Assembly: GCF_022819365.1 (NCBI RefSeq)
Contig: NZ_CP089289.1
Location: forward strand, 669,211 to 733,210
Direction: 5' to 3'
Length of the DNA: 64,000 bases
Source: Candidatus Nanosynbacter sp. HMT-352
GTDB lineage: Bacteria; Patescibacteriota; Saccharimonadia; Saccharimonadales; Saccharimonadaceae
A model generated the notes under the pieces. The model was given only the letters and a program-made list of their open reading frames with translations. It did no database searches and was not told where the DNA came from. Position numbers and translations under genes: made by a program. Positions 39,631-49,569 of this stretch are shown here, one piece after another. Every line of letters begins with the position of its first letter. Within the stretch, counting starts at the first letter, position 1.

Positions 39631-41489
39631 TGGCAAAGAAGAAATTAGATGCCGTTGATATTGCTGCTCAACAACGAGCAAGGGAGCAAGCCGAAGTCGA
39701 ACAGGCCTTCTTAACTGGTGTTCGAACTTTGCGTGATTTTATTGCGCCAAGTAGTATTGAGCTTCATTCTGACCATTTTCGACTTGGCTCAAAATATGGC
39801 CGCACAATGTATGTTTATGGCTATCCTCGCCAAATCTACACCGGCTGGCTTAGCTCAATTATTAACATCGATGAAGTGCTGGATATCAGTATGTTTATTT
39901 ATCCAGTCGATACGCAAATTGTCCTGAATAACCTGCGTAAAAAAGTTACCCAGCTGGAAGCAACCATGAATATAAACATGGAAAAGGGAAAGGTGCGCGA
40001 TCCAGGCTTGGAAGCGGCTTTGCAAGACGCCGAAGAATTGCGCGATCAATTGCAGATTGGCGCCGAAAAGTTCTTCCGCTACGGCTTATATATTACGCTT
40101 TACGCCGACAGCTTGGACGAGCTAAACTTCATCCAGCATAAAATTGAAACTATTTTTGGCCAGCAATTGGTGTTCTCAAAAGTGGCTTCCAGCCAGCAAG
40201 AGCAGGGATTGAATAGCTCTATTCCACAATTGACTGATGAACTACAGATTCGCCGCAACATGAACACTGGCGCAATTTCAACCAGCTTCCCATTCACTTC
40301 AGCCGATTTAACGGACAATAAGGGCGTGCTTTACGGAATTAATATGCATAATAATGGTTTGGTGATTTTTGACAGATTCTCTCTGGAGAACGCCAATATG
40401 GTAGTGTTCGCTAAGTCTGGTGCTGGTAAATCATTTACCGTTAAGTTGGAAGCTTTAAGAAGTATGATGGTCGGGGCTGATATTGTGATTATTGACCCAG
40501 AAAATGAGTACCAAAAACTATGCGACGCGGTTGGTGGTAGCTATATTCGATTGAGTTTAAGCAGCGACACGAGAATCAATCCGTTTGATTTGCCACGTGT
40601 TATTGATACTGATGAGGCAGATGACGCACTGCGTGCTAACTTAGTTACACTGCACGGACTACTCAGGCAAATGCTGGGTGGCGCAGGAGTAGGGGCTGGC
40701 GGGCAAGTCGTAGCAGGACTATCGCCAGCAGAAGAAGCTGATATTGATCAAGCATTGATTGACACTTACGCGCGCGTTGGCATTACTTCGGATCCATTGA
40801 CACATAATTCTACGCCACCGACGATTTCCGACTTATACGACACTTTGCTTCATATGGGCGGAACTGGCCCAAGTCTGGCTCAGCGACTCCGCAAGTTTAC
40901 CTCTGGAACATTTGCGGGAATATTTTCACAACAGAGTAATATTGATATCAATAATAATATGGTCGTCTTTAACATTCGCGACTTGGAAGATGAGCTGCGA
41001 CCGACGGCGATGTATATCGTTCTGAACCACATCTGGAATATTACGCGTACCGACCAGAGGAAACGTATGTTGATTGTTGACGAGGCTTGGCAATTGATGA
41101 AATATGACGATTCTGCCAACTTCTTATTCTCATTAGCCAAGCGCGCCCGCAAATACCAATTAGGATTAACGACTATCACACAGGACGTGGAAGATTTCGT
41201 CGGAAGTAAAATGGGGCGAGCAATCGTTTCCAACTCCTCAATGCAGCTACTTTTGAAGCAATCCGCTAGCGCCGTTGACGTTTTGGCGCAAGTGTTTAAA
41301 TTGACAGATGAAGAGCAGAAGCGACTAGCCAATTTCCCAGTTGGGCAAGGATTATTCTTTGCTGGACAAAATCACGTTCATATTCAGATTCAGGCTAGTG
41401 ACACCGAGTATAATTTGATCAATACAAATCCCGTGTCACAACAAATAAAACCGTCAGATTCACCAATCGGCGGCTACGGAGCGGTGTAG
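39630..41489 (+). CDS. virB4: VirB4-family secretion ATPase
   Basis: 619 residues. An N-terminal VirB4 domain (about 30-240) and a RecA-like ATPase: Walker A KSGAGKSF (262-269), IIDPENEYQKL, Walker B MLIVDEAWQLM (about 473-483) and a TTITQDVEDF sensor-like block. VirB4 powers assembly and substrate transport in type IV secretion. GAGGAAGG precedes the overlapping ATG. This is the strongest evidence that the region encodes a type IV secretion-type machine. Confidence 0.93.
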   Translation: MAKKKLDAVDIAAQQRAREQAEVEQAFLTGVRTLRDFIAPSSIELHSDHFRLGSKYGRTMYVYGYPRQIYTGWLSSIINIDEVLDISMFIYPVDTQIVLNNLRKKVTQLEATMNINMEKGKVRDPGLEAALQDAEELRDQLQIGAEKFFRYGLYITLYADSLDELNFIQHKIETIFGQQLVFSKVASSQQEQGLNSSIPQLTDELQIRRNMNTGAISTSFPFTSADLTDNKGVLYGINMHNNGLVIFDRFSLENANMVVFAKSGAGKSFTVKLEALRSMMVGADIVIIDPENEYQKLCDAVGGSYIRLSLSSDTRINPFDLPRVIDTDEADDALRANLVTLHGLLRQMLGGAGVGAGGQVVAGLSPAEEADIDQALIDTYARVGITSDPLTHNSTPPTISDLYDTLLHMGGTGPSLAQRLRKFTSGTFAGIFSQQSNIDINNNMVVFNIRDLEDELRPTAMYIVLNHIWNITRTDQRKRMLIVDEAWQLMKYDDSANFLFSLAKRARKYQLGLTTITQDVEDFVGSKMGRAIVSNSSMQLLLKQSASAVDVLAQVFKLTDEEQKRLANFPVGQGLFFAGQNHVHIQIQASDTEYNLINTNPVSQQIKPSDSPIGGYGAV

Positions 41490-41506
41490 AAAAATAGCGA
41501 GAAAAT

Positions 41507-44506
41507 ATGGCACGAGTTGATTACACGACGGATTCCGAAACTGACAGCAGATTAAATCCTGCTGAGCAGACTAAGTCGGCTGGCTATGATAGCGGGTCAG
41601 AGTTAAGTGATCGCGAAAAAGATGTCACAAATGACCTTAAATCTCAGTTTGATAATAAAGATTCGGATTTGAATCCTAATCAAAACGATTCCGCCAGCGC
41701 TGCTGTTAATAACCAAGAGTCGTCCGTTCCAGGCAACGGTTTTTATCAGCCATCTAATGACAAAAAACGAAACAATTTAAAATCTACTCTAAAGCTTGCG
41801 AAAAAAAGTAGAGGCATAATAGCTATAGTTGGTATTCTACTTTCCTTAGCAGCCACTTTTTCAGCTCTTCTGCCATTAAAATTAAATTCTCTACTGGACA
41901 ATATAGATCAACAGATAGGAAGCGTTGCTCATTATTCAGTTGAAGAGCGCTTACAATACATAACTACACGCTGGTTGGCTATGAGAGTCATGAAAGAAGC
42001 CTATCCGGGAGATGAACACCTAGTTTTTTGTAAAGGCGGTGGCATAATATGTTCACTCACTTCAACAAAATATTCCGCTTGGTTTGAAAAAATGCTTGAC
42101 GCTAAATTTGAAAAAGAAGGCGTCAATGTAAAAGTAGTCATAAATTCCCATGGACGCTCAGGATTAGGAGGAAAGGCTTCTCATTTCACCATCAAAAGCG
42201 TTAACAAAGACCTTGACAGTATAATGAAAGGCATAGAAAAAGAGGTTGGACATAAGGAAATAAGGAAAAGAATTAAGAATGATATAAAACGAGTGCACGG
42301 TCGTAATTATTTAATGCGCTTTATATCCAAACGTATTCTATATAATAAATATGGCGTAAAATCGTTTAATATTATACCCGAAAAACACGTTAGAGCATGG
42401 AAAGATTTTAAGGCGAAGATTAAGTCTGAATTCGCTTCTCGTGCCATCGCAAAAATATCACCAAAACTTGCCGCCGTCTTATCGTGTATTAATGGTAGAG
42501 ATGCCTTAGGTTGTGCAGAAACGCTCGATAAGCTTAAAACCAAACTAGATGGAGATGTAGAAAAAAAAGAGAATGCCCTTAAGGAAAAACCCGACGATCC
42601 TAAAGCAAAATTGGATTACGAAGCCGCTAAATCCAACAAAGATACTTTTAGCAAACTTACCGATAATCTAGCTAATGGCGACGGTCTTATTGCAAAAATA
42701 ATAAACAAAGAACTAGTAAAAAAATTCACAACTGCTTCAGCTATCGTAGGAGCCATTGATATGGCTGCTGGCTTCATAGGTGCTCTAGACTCGGGTACTC
42801 TTGAGGTTATGGGACGAGCTCAAGTCGCCCAAACCTACGCCTCTTTTGCTTATGATGAAGGCATTAGCCCAGTTGTAGTAAATGATATGATGAAAACTGG
42901 AGACTTAGAAGATATTCGCTATTTAGAGCTTGCGACAAGTTTATTTGACGGGGCAGAATCATCACCACTGTACAGTGAAATTCAGGCTGGCGGGATCACA
43001 TCATCCATACTTCCGATCCTATCCGGAAACAGCGTATCAGCATCTGGCGGAATACGAACTAAATGTACTGTTGACGGCAAAGAGAAGGTTGTTACATTAG
43101 ATCCAGGCGAACTTGTTTGTCCTGAAAAGAAAGTTGTCCAGGATTATACAGCATTTACCAAAAATCCAGCATGGCAAACACTAGCCGCAGTAGCTAACTT
43201 TTGGAATAATTCTATAGGAGCTGTAATTGACGTAGCTCAGGATATAGCATCCCAAATAACGGAACCTATTGTAAACTTTGTAACTCAATTACCTGGAATT
43301 AAACAGGTAATGGACTTTTCACAGGACATAATGGGCACCTTAGTGCAATGGGCAATTAGTTACATATTTAATATTCCAAACGTTGGTATTGACGCTCCAG
43401 GAAATAATAATTACGAAGGTTTAGTTGGCGCACAGATGGTCTCAACGGCGGATAGTCTAGAAAATGGTAAAACAGAGTCTGGGTCTGGTATCGGTGGTAA
43501 ATTATTGAGCGATAATGAATTGGCGATGATAGCAACAAAAACAGAGCAAGAAGATAAAGAAGAGTTTGATCAGCAGCCGATGCTAGCAAAGATATTTGAT
43601 CCAAACTTAAGAAATTCAGTAGCAAATCAAATGCTTGCTATAATGCCAATCGGTAAAAAATCTGCCATTAATTTCTTAGCGAAAACACCAGCCTTATTAT
43701 TGTCGCCATTAATGCCGAACAGTCGAGCTTCAGCGGCTACTAATAGATTAGCCGTCATGAAATCTATGGGAATACCTTGGTATGGATATACAGATCCTGA
43801 AGTATTGAACGCCGATCCAAATAAATACACCGCAGAAACCTGTAAGACATACGATGAAACTCGAAAGAAGAGCTTAGAGAGAGATAGAAGCACAGGGTAT
43901 GTCGTTCCTGTTTACAAAACCTCCGATCCTTGTGCTTTAGAGGAGGTAGTAGCTGGTATATTAGCGGAGCGTGCGGGCGATACTGATAGTAAATATTACA
44001 TTAAAGATCCTAGTGGCAGTAGTAATAGTTCAAAGTCTTCATCTTCAACCGGTGAAGCTGTCGGAGAGCCCGAATTAGAAGAGGCACAGCAGACAGGATG
44101 GGGTGGTCATAGCAATGGCGAAATTTCAGAATCAGATTTACAAACCCTATCATTTTCTCCTGAAAGTAAAATGAATAAACAGGCCGCGTCGGCTATGGAA
44201 GAGATGAATAAAGCATATAAGGCTGATAACGGATCTAACTTAACCATTAATGAGGCATATCGAGATTGCGCAACACAAATTAGATATAGTAAAGAACTAG
44301 GATCAAGAGCGGCTCCAGCCCCCCCATGTATATCAAACCACGGTTGGGGTCTTGCTGCGGACATTAATGTTGGAGGTTTTGATTCTCCCGTATACAAATG
44401 GCTCGAGGCGAACGCGCATAAATACGGCTACGTTAATCCGCCTTGGGCAAAGCCTGGCGGCAGCAAGCCTGAGCCGTGGCACTGGGAGTATGCAAGGAAG
44501 GTTTAA
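41507..44506 (+). CDS. Membrane protein with C-terminal M15 (VanY-type) peptidase domain
   Basis: 999 residues. Hydrophilic N-terminus (1-100), one helix (GIIAIVGILLSLAATFSALL, about 103-122), a long alpha-rich exported region, a second hydrophobic segment near 410-430, and a C-terminal D,D/L,D-carboxypeptidase domain (about 880-999). Zinc and catalytic residues are visible: SNHGWGLAADI with H945 and D952, and EPWHWEY with H992. By family the domain cleaves the stem peptide of peptidoglycan. In this cluster it may open the wall for the secretion machine, own or host (inference). Confidence 0.82.
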   Translation: MARVDYTTDSETDSRLNPAEQTKSAGYDSGSELSDREKDVTNDLKSQFDNKDSDLNPNQNDSASAAVNNQESSVPGNGFYQPSNDKKRNNLKSTLKLAKKSRGIIAIVGILLSLAATFSALLPLKLNSLLDNIDQQIGSVAHYSVEERLQYITTRWLAMRVMKEAYPGDEHLVFCKGGGIICSLTSTKYSAWFEKMLDAKFEKEGVNVKVVINSHGRSGLGGKASHFTIKSVNKDLDSIMKGIEKEVGHKEIRKRIKNDIKRVHGRNYLMRFISKRILYNKYGVKSFNIIPEKHVRAWKDFKAKIKSEFASRAIAKISPKLAAVLSCINGRDALGCAETLDKLKTKLDGDVEKKENALKEKPDDPKAKLDYEAAKSNKDTFSKLTDNLANGDGLIAKIINKELVKKFTTASAIVGAIDMAAGFIGALDSGTLEVMGRAQVAQTYASFAYDEGISPVVVNDMMKTGDLEDIRYLELATSLFDGAESSPLYSEIQAGGITSSILPILSGNSVSASGGIRTKCTVDGKEKVVTLDPGELVCPEKKVVQDYTAFTKNPAWQTLAAVANFWNNSIGAVIDVAQDIASQITEPIVNFVTQLPGIKQVMDFSQDIMGTLVQWAISYIFNIPNVGIDAPGNNNYEGLVGAQMVSTADSLENGKTESGSGIGGKLLSDNELAMIATKTEQEDKEEFDQQPMLAKIFDPNLRNSVANQMLAIMPIGKKSAINFLAKTPALLLSPLMPNSRASAATNRLAVMKSMGIPWYGYTDPEVLNADPNKYTAETCKTYDETRKKSLERDRSTGYVVPVYKTSDPCALEEVVAGILAERAGDTDSKYYIKDPSGSSNSSKSSSSTGEAVGEPELEEAQQTGWGGHSNGEISESDLQTLSFSPESKMNKQAASAMEEMNKAYKADNGSNLTINEAYRDCATQIRYSKELGSRAAPAPPCISNHGWGLAADINVGGFDSPVYKWLEANAHKYGYVNPPWAKPGGSKPEPWHWEYARKV

Positions 44507-44511
44507 TTAAA

Positions 44512-45726
44512 ATGAAAAAGTCTATTATATTTTCTATGATCGCAATATTATTGCTATCGCAAAACACCTCAGCTCTAACGGAGGCTGATTATCCTGCTCA
44601 AAATATACGATTATACAGTTCAAAAAGTTCTGCCTGTACCGAAGCAGCAGGATCTGTGTCAGCCGAATTATCTAAAAATATCCCATCGGACTGGGGGAAA
44701 ATTTTTTCCGCAGCAGCAGAAAAGCACGGCGTTAATCCTAACTTTCTAGCAGCATTATACTTAACAGAACAGGGAAACACTTGGAAACCACTAAACTCTC
44801 AATGGGCATCTTCACCGGTTGGCGCTAGTGGTCCTATGCAATTTATGCCGGGAACGTGGAGTGGTCACGCCGAAGACGGAGACGGGGATGGTAAGGCTGA
44901 CATTATGAACCCTTATGATGCTGTTTTTTCTGCCGCACACCTAGTTAAGTCTCTGAGTACTGATAAAAATACTCCATTAGGCGACATTGGTAGTCCATGG
45001 AAGCGGGAGCCTATGACAATTCTATATGCAGCGGGTGCTTACAACTGGGGTGGCGGCAATATTCAAAATCACACATCAGATTCTAGTCCTTTAACTGATG
45101 CTCCAACGGAAACTCAAAACTATCTTAAAAATATCTACGAACTATTTAACAGCGACTTTACAAAATCAGGTCACCCAAACTACAAAGATCCGGCACCTTC
45201 AGGAGAAGGTGGTAGCGAAAATAGCTCAGCTAATGTGTCAAATTGCGCAAATAGTGGCGGCGTTCATGCCGGAAGTATAGTAGAAACGGCAAAAGGAATG
45301 ATAAATAAAGACAACCCCGGCACACCCTCACAGGCATATATAGATGCTCGTGCTAAATACAACCCTGAAGCCGGTGGAGATATGAATGACTGTGGAAAGT
45401 ATGTATCTACTGTTATGCGTGCCAGTGGAGCTGACCCAGACTACCCGCCAGCAGGCACCAGCATCCAAAGAGATTATGTAATGAATTCATCAAAATATAC
45501 TATCATAAATACTAAATCTCCTAGTGATCTTCAGCCTGGCGATATATTAGTCTACAGCGGTTCGGGATCTTACGGGCACACAATGATATATATCGGAGAT
45601 CAGGGTGACGGTAATGTCGCAGTAGAGGCATCTCTTGGAGATCATCCTCCTAGATACGCAAATATTGGTCGCGTACAGACTCAATTGGGATATTCAACTA
45701 ACGTAGTAGCGAGGTTAAATAAATAA
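44512..45726 (+). CDS. Lytic transglycosylase fused to CHAP/NlpC-like amidase, VirB1-like
   Basis: 404 residues with signal peptide (1-22, ending SALTE). An SLT-type domain (about 60-220) has the probable catalytic Glu in ALYLTEQGNTW, and GPMQFMPGTW; an EF-hand-like loop DGDGDGKAD follows. The C-terminal domain (about 260-404) has a probable Cys in NDCGKYVS and His in YGHTMIYIG. VirB1-type enzymes cut wall glycan for secretion channels. It follows the M15 gene by 5 bases. Confidence 0.85.
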   Translation: MKKSIIFSMIAILLLSQNTSALTEADYPAQNIRLYSSKSSACTEAAGSVSAELSKNIPSDWGKIFSAAAEKHGVNPNFLAALYLTEQGNTWKPLNSQWASSPVGASGPMQFMPGTWSGHAEDGDGDGKADIMNPYDAVFSAAHLVKSLSTDKNTPLGDIGSPWKREPMTILYAAGAYNWGGGNIQNHTSDSSPLTDAPTETQNYLKNIYELFNSDFTKSGHPNYKDPAPSGEGGSENSSANVSNCANSGGVHAGSIVETAKGMINKDNPGTPSQAYIDARAKYNPEAGGDMNDCGKYVSTVMRASGADPDYPPAGTSIQRDYVMNSSKYTIINTKSPSDLQPGDILVYSGSGSYGHTMIYIGDQGDGNVAVEASLGDHPPRYANIGRVQTQLGYSTNVVARLNK

Positions 45727-45728
45727 TT

Positions 45729-46454
45729 ATGTTCAATACTTTTATGCAATTAGATCGCAAAGTTAAGATTGCTATTATTTCATTCGTAGGGTTATCCATT
45801 TCACTTATAATCTACGCAGTTTATCTACTGCAATTCGATGCCACGATATATGTATATTCCATACCCGACAACTTGACGATGTCTTATGGCGACGTAAAAA
45901 ACCAGCAAATTTCATCCAGGAAAGATATTAAAGTAAAGCACGGCAACCATAAATTTACTTTCTCAGCTAACGGATTTGAAAGTTATACTACAGAAATAAA
46001 TATTAGCAAAAATGAGAAGAAAAACATCATATTCGCCTTAGAACCTATTACAGATGAAGCTAAAAAAGAATATGCAAAAGACAAGTACACCGATATCAAG
46101 GAGGGTATAGCTGGTAAAAAAGGTAAAGAAGCTACTCGTCAATTGGAAAATAAAAATCCTGCTATCAAATCTTTACCTATCCACGGCAGAGATTTCTATA
46201 TATTTCCATGCGACAGATATCGATCTGGAGGAGATAAGACTATAGGAATATGCATAACAGTAACGGACTATTTTAACCGCTCTCAAATTGACGAGGCGTT
46301 TGCCAAGCTAAAAGAAAAGGGGATAAACCAAGAAGATTATGACATCAAAGTCAATAATCACATCTGGCCAACAGAGAAAGAGAAATCTACAGGAGTTGCA
46401 GTTCAATGTAGAGGCTCGAATCCTGACTGGTGCTACACCTACAGAGATATTTAG
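45729..46454 (+). CDS. PEGA-like membrane-anchored protein, 241 residues
   Basis: One N-terminal helix (KIAIISFVGLSISLIIYAVYLL, about 13-34), a beta domain resembling PEGA repeats (VYSIPDNLTMSYGD to KNIIFALEP, about 41-105), a basic linker and a C-terminal domain with four Cys. PEGA domains are found on many surface proteins; a precise role is unknown. It follows the transglycosylase by 2 bases, and its last 4 bases overlap the convergent dnaN. Confidence 0.65.
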   Translation: MFNTFMQLDRKVKIAIISFVGLSISLIIYAVYLLQFDATIYVYSIPDNLTMSYGDVKNQQISSRKDIKVKHGNHKFTFSANGFESYTTEINISKNEKKNIIFALEPITDEAKKEYAKDKYTDIKEGIAGKKGKEATRQLENKNPAIKSLPIHGRDFYIFPCDRYRSGGDKTIGICITVTDYFNRSQIDEAFAKLKEKGINQEDYDIKVNNHIWPTEKEKSTGVAVQCRGSNPDWCYTYRDI

Positions 46455-47548
46455 CTCTTAAGCGGCATAATAATGTGTGTATAATCAGGATTTTTTACTT
46501 GCTCGCGAATTACACACGGCGACAATTTGCCATTAAACGAAAATACGATTTCATCCGCGTCAATAATATTCAAAACCTCAGTTAGGTAGCGTGAATTAAG
46601 CGTTACTTGACCATCTGCGGATATTTTGGCTGTTGCCTCTGAGGTGTTCTCGCCAAGTTCAGACGCAATCGAATGAATAGAAAGCAGGGAATTTTCCTCT
46701 GATGCAGTAATTGTAATTCCACCGCCAGATTCACGCGCGAATAACGCCGCAATTTTCGTAACTCGACTAAAATCAGACTTCTTAATGACAATCTCAGTTT
46801 CAGCAGTCGCTGGAATCAATTGGCGATAATCAGGGAATTTCCCGTCGATCAATCGACTGACAATTTCCATATCTCCCGTCTTAAAACAAACTTGAGAATC
46901 GTCAAAAAGAACCGTAATTTTCTTCTCATCGCCGACACTCTTACTGACTTCCGCCAGAGTAGAGGCGGGAATAATAGCCGACACTTCATTGTCTGACTTT
47001 ATTAGGCGCTTTTCTGCCAGCCTGTAGCCATCAGTAGCAGCCAAGTATAGCGACCCTTCGTAATTGTGCCAATAAACTCCCGTAAGAACTGCTCGCGTAA
47101 CGTCAGAGCTGACAGCCAACTTCGTTTGGACTATGGCTTTCTTAAGATCCTCAACGTCAATTTCATATTGCATAGCGGTCTTTTCATCAATAGTTGGCAG
47201 CTCAGGATATTCATCAGCCACTACGCCATTGATAACTGATGAGAATTTTCCTGAAGTTATATGCAAATGTTCGTTTTTAGTTTCAAGTTCCACCGGGCCG
47301 CTTGGTAGGTTTGTAATGAATTCTGATACCAATCGGGCAGGGATTGTAATAGATCCATGATCTTCAATTTTCGCGCCAATGTATTGAGTGGAAGCAATTT
47401 CCAAATTCGTTCCAGCAATCAATAATCTTCCTCCGTCAGTACGAAGTAAAATATTATTCAATATCGGCAGTTCATTACGACTTGATGCGATATCTTTGAT
47501 TAGATTAAGTGCTTTTGCAAGTTTTTCTTGGGTGACTGATACTTTCAT
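46451..47548 (-). CDS. dnaN: DNA polymerase III sliding clamp (beta subunit)
   Basis: 365 residues, three clamp domains. Typical blocks include ILNNILLRTDGG, LYLAATDGYRLAE and the C-terminal YTHIIMPLKS. It holds DNA polymerase III on DNA as a ring dimer. AAGGAAAG precedes the ATG. Placed downstream of dnaA across a 245-base gap with DnaA-box-like sites. Confidence 0.96.
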   Translation of the reverse strand: MKVSVTQEKLAKALNLIKDIASSRNELPILNNILLRTDGGRLLIAGTNLEIASTQYIGAKIEDHGSITIPARLVSEFITNLPSGPVELETKNEHLHITSGKFSSVINGVVADEYPELPTIDEKTAMQYEIDVEDLKKAIVQTKLAVSSDVTRAVLTGVYWHNYEGSLYLAATDGYRLAEKRLIKSDNEVSAIIPASTLAEVSKSVGDEKKITVLFDDSQVCFKTGDMEIVSRLIDGKFPDYRQLIPATAETEIVIKKSDFSRVTKIAALFARESGGGITITASEENSLLSIHSIASELGENTSEATAKISADGQVTLNSRYLTEVLNIIDADEIVFSFNGKLSPCVIREQVKNPDYTHIIMPLKS

Positions 47549-47793
47549 TATACTTTCCTTAATTTTTAATTAGTCTTAATAGTAATAGGTGCTGTGGAAA
47601 CTGGGTAAAAAATGTGTTCAAACAGGGGTGAAGTGGCGATAAAATAGGTGGAAAACTCTGTGTGCTATCTGTGGACTTTATAGTGGATATTTGTGTATTA
47701 TTCCACTGCCTGCTGACTTGTCGATTTATTTCCACAGATCTGTGTGTTGGTAAGTCACTGCAAAAACACAACATCTGCACAGCTTTTCCACAA
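47549..47793. other. dnaA-dnaN gap with DnaA-box-like sites (part of oriC region)
   Basis: No gene. Sites resembling TTTCCACA/TGTGGAAA occur at about 47593-47601, 47647-47655, 47729-47737 and 47783-47791, and TGTGGACTT and AGTGGATAT near 47670-47690. This suggests DnaA binding beside the gene. Confidence 0.55.
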
Positions 47794-49149
47794 TTAATGA
47801 ACATATAATTTATCCTTAATGTCGTTAATTTGTTCGCGAATACTGACATTTGTAAGGCTTTCTTTAGTAATCTTCTCAATTGAATGCATAGCGGTCGTGT
47901 GGTCTTTTCGTCCAAGCTCTTGGGCGATTTTCGGAAAACTCATTTTCAGTTCGCTACGCAGAAGGAACATCGCAATTTGTCTTGGCATCGCGATAAATTT
48001 ATCTCGCCTGGATGAACACATATCTTTTACGTCAATATTATAATAGCGCGCCGTCTTATCAATTATTTGTTTGGCGGTTATATGTTGCGGTCTATTGCGT
48101 TTAATATCTCCCAAGATTCCTTCAGCCGCCGCTAAATCAGGAGTGAAATTCTGCATTTCCGCGTAAGCCAGCAATCGATTCAAAGCGCCTTCCAGTTCGC
48201 GAATGTTTGTCTTAAAGTTGGTCGCCAGATATTCTACAACATCGGAATCTAGTTCAGTGTTGCTGAGTTCGGCTTTCGCTTTAACAATAGCGCAACGAGT
48301 TTCATAATCAGGCATCTGAATATCAATTGCCATACCCCATTCAAATCGACTACGCAAACGATCGGTTAGAGTAGGGATACTTTTTGGCGGTTTGTCTGAG
48401 CTAATGATAATTTGCTTGTTGTTCTGATGAAGATCGTTAAATGTATGGAAAAATTCGTCCTGAGTTTTTTCTTTCCCAGCGATAAATTGCATATCATCGA
48501 CAATCAATACATCGACATTGCGATATTTATCAGAAAAACCTTTTTTCTTGAAACGAATAGAATCCAGAAACTCATTAACAAACGTTTCTGTAGTGATGTA
48601 AAGCACGCGCGCCGAAGGTTGTTTTTTAACTATCTCGTTGCCAACAGCCTGCATTAAGTGAGTTTTACCAAGTCCAGAGCCGCCGTAAAGATAGAGCGGA
48701 TTATATTTTTCTCCTGGGTGTGCCGCGACCGCTTGGCAGGCAGCATAGGCCAAGTCATTACTCGAGCCAACGATGAAGTTGTCAAAGGTATACCTGGGAT
48801 TAAGATTACTAGAATGAGATTTTTTCGACGGTAGAATCAGCGGCTTTGCTGGTTCTTGTTGCCCACTTTTATCAACTTCACGATTAACGCGCGGTTTTTT
48901 ATTGCTAGATTCGACGTTATAGGAAATAGACGGGGCATTAATGCCATTATGAGCCAAGGCTTCCAATATTTGCGGATGAAATCGCTTTTCAAGTTGAGTT
49001 CTAGCAAAAATATTCGGCGCAATTATAAGAACTTCTTTGTCGGAGATTATTTCCAATTTGGTATTTTTGAACCACGCAGTAAATGACGAAGACGATACAG
49101 TTACTTCAATCTCACCTAAAACACCCTGCCAGACCGCATGACTATCCAC
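47794..49149 (-). CDS. dnaA: Chromosomal replication initiator DnaA
   Basis: 451 residues: domain I (about 1-80), a linker, AAA+ domain with Walker A GGSGLGKTHL (about 154-163) and Walker B VLIVDDMQF, and the C-terminal DNA-binding domain with GRKDHTTAMHSIEKI. Starts with GTG after GGGAG. The promoter (TTGTGG 49214-49209, 18-base spacer, TATAGT 49190-49185, minus strand) overlaps a DnaA box, so autoregulation is likely. Confidence 0.97.
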   Translation of the reverse strand: MDSHAVWQGVLGEIEVTVSSSSFTAWFKNTKLEIISDKEVLIIAPNIFARTQLEKRFHPQILEALAHNGINAPSISYNVESSNKKPRVNREVDKSGQQEPAKPLILPSKKSHSSNLNPRYTFDNFIVGSSNDLAYAACQAVAAHPGEKYNPLYLYGGSGLGKTHLMQAVGNEIVKKQPSARVLYITTETFVNEFLDSIRFKKKGFSDKYRNVDVLIVDDMQFIAGKEKTQDEFFHTFNDLHQNNKQIIISSDKPPKSIPTLTDRLRSRFEWGMAIDIQMPDYETRCAIVKAKAELSNTELDSDVVEYLATNFKTNIRELEGALNRLLAYAEMQNFTPDLAAAEGILGDIKRNRPQHITAKQIIDKTARYYNIDVKDMCSSRRDKFIAMPRQIAMFLLRSELKMSFPKIAQELGRKDHTTAMHSIEKITKESLTNVSIREQINDIKDKLYVH

Positions 49150-49372
49150 GAAAATTACTCCCTCAAATTCTGTTAACTGTCTTTACTATAGCAAATAAGG
49201 GGAGTTTTCCACAAGTATAAACGGAGTAGAAATGGTACTATTCAAAACAGGGGTGGAGTTTTCCACAATTAAAATTCTCATCTGTTAAAACTGTGGAAAA
49301 ATATACGTCGATAGTGGAAAAGTCATTGTCGACTTGCAAAAAGTACCGAAAGAATATATACTATTTGTTGAT
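49150..49372. other. Probable replication origin, dnaA-rpmH gap
   Basis: No gene. DnaA-box-like TTTTCCACA at 49205-49213 and 49259-49267 on plus, and TGTGGAAAA at 49292-49300 and AGTGGAAAA at 49313-49321 as the reverse form, with AT-rich DNA between. It lies where strands diverge between dnaA and rpmH, a classic oriC place. Confidence 0.7.
49334..49362 (+). promoter_or_regulatory. Promoter of rpmH
   Basis: TTGCAA (49334-49339), 17-base spacer, TATACT (49357-49362), 10 bases before the ATG. Confidence 0.7.
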
Positions 49373-49510
49373 ATGCCAAAGCGAACATTTCAACCACACA
49401 CCCGACACCGTGCAAAGACGCATGGTTTTAGGGCACGAGTTTCTACCAAGGCTGGTAGGCTGGTTTTGAAGCGCCGCCGCCTAAAGGGTCGCGCTAAAAT
49501 TGCTATTTAA
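49373..49510 (+). CDS. rpmH: Ribosomal protein bL34
   Basis: 45 residues, [19 protein letters not shown] start, highly basic (RRRLKGRAK), with the STKAGRLVL block typical of L34. A structural protein of the large ribosomal subunit. Followed by a terminator and rnpA as in most bacteria. Confidence 0.95.
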   Translation: MPKRTFQPHTRHRAKTHGFRARVSTKAGRLVLKRRRLKGRAKIAI

Positions 49511-49526
49511 TTAATAGCTAAAAATT

Positions 49527-49553
49527 ATCCCGTCGATGAAGGCGGGATTTTTT
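49527..49553 (+). terminator. Terminator of rpmH
   Basis: ATCCCGTC/GGCGGGAT hairpin, 6-base loop, then a T-run. A TATAAT for rnpA follows at 49556. Confidence 0.8.
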
Positions 49554-49569
49554 GATATAATTGTAAAAT

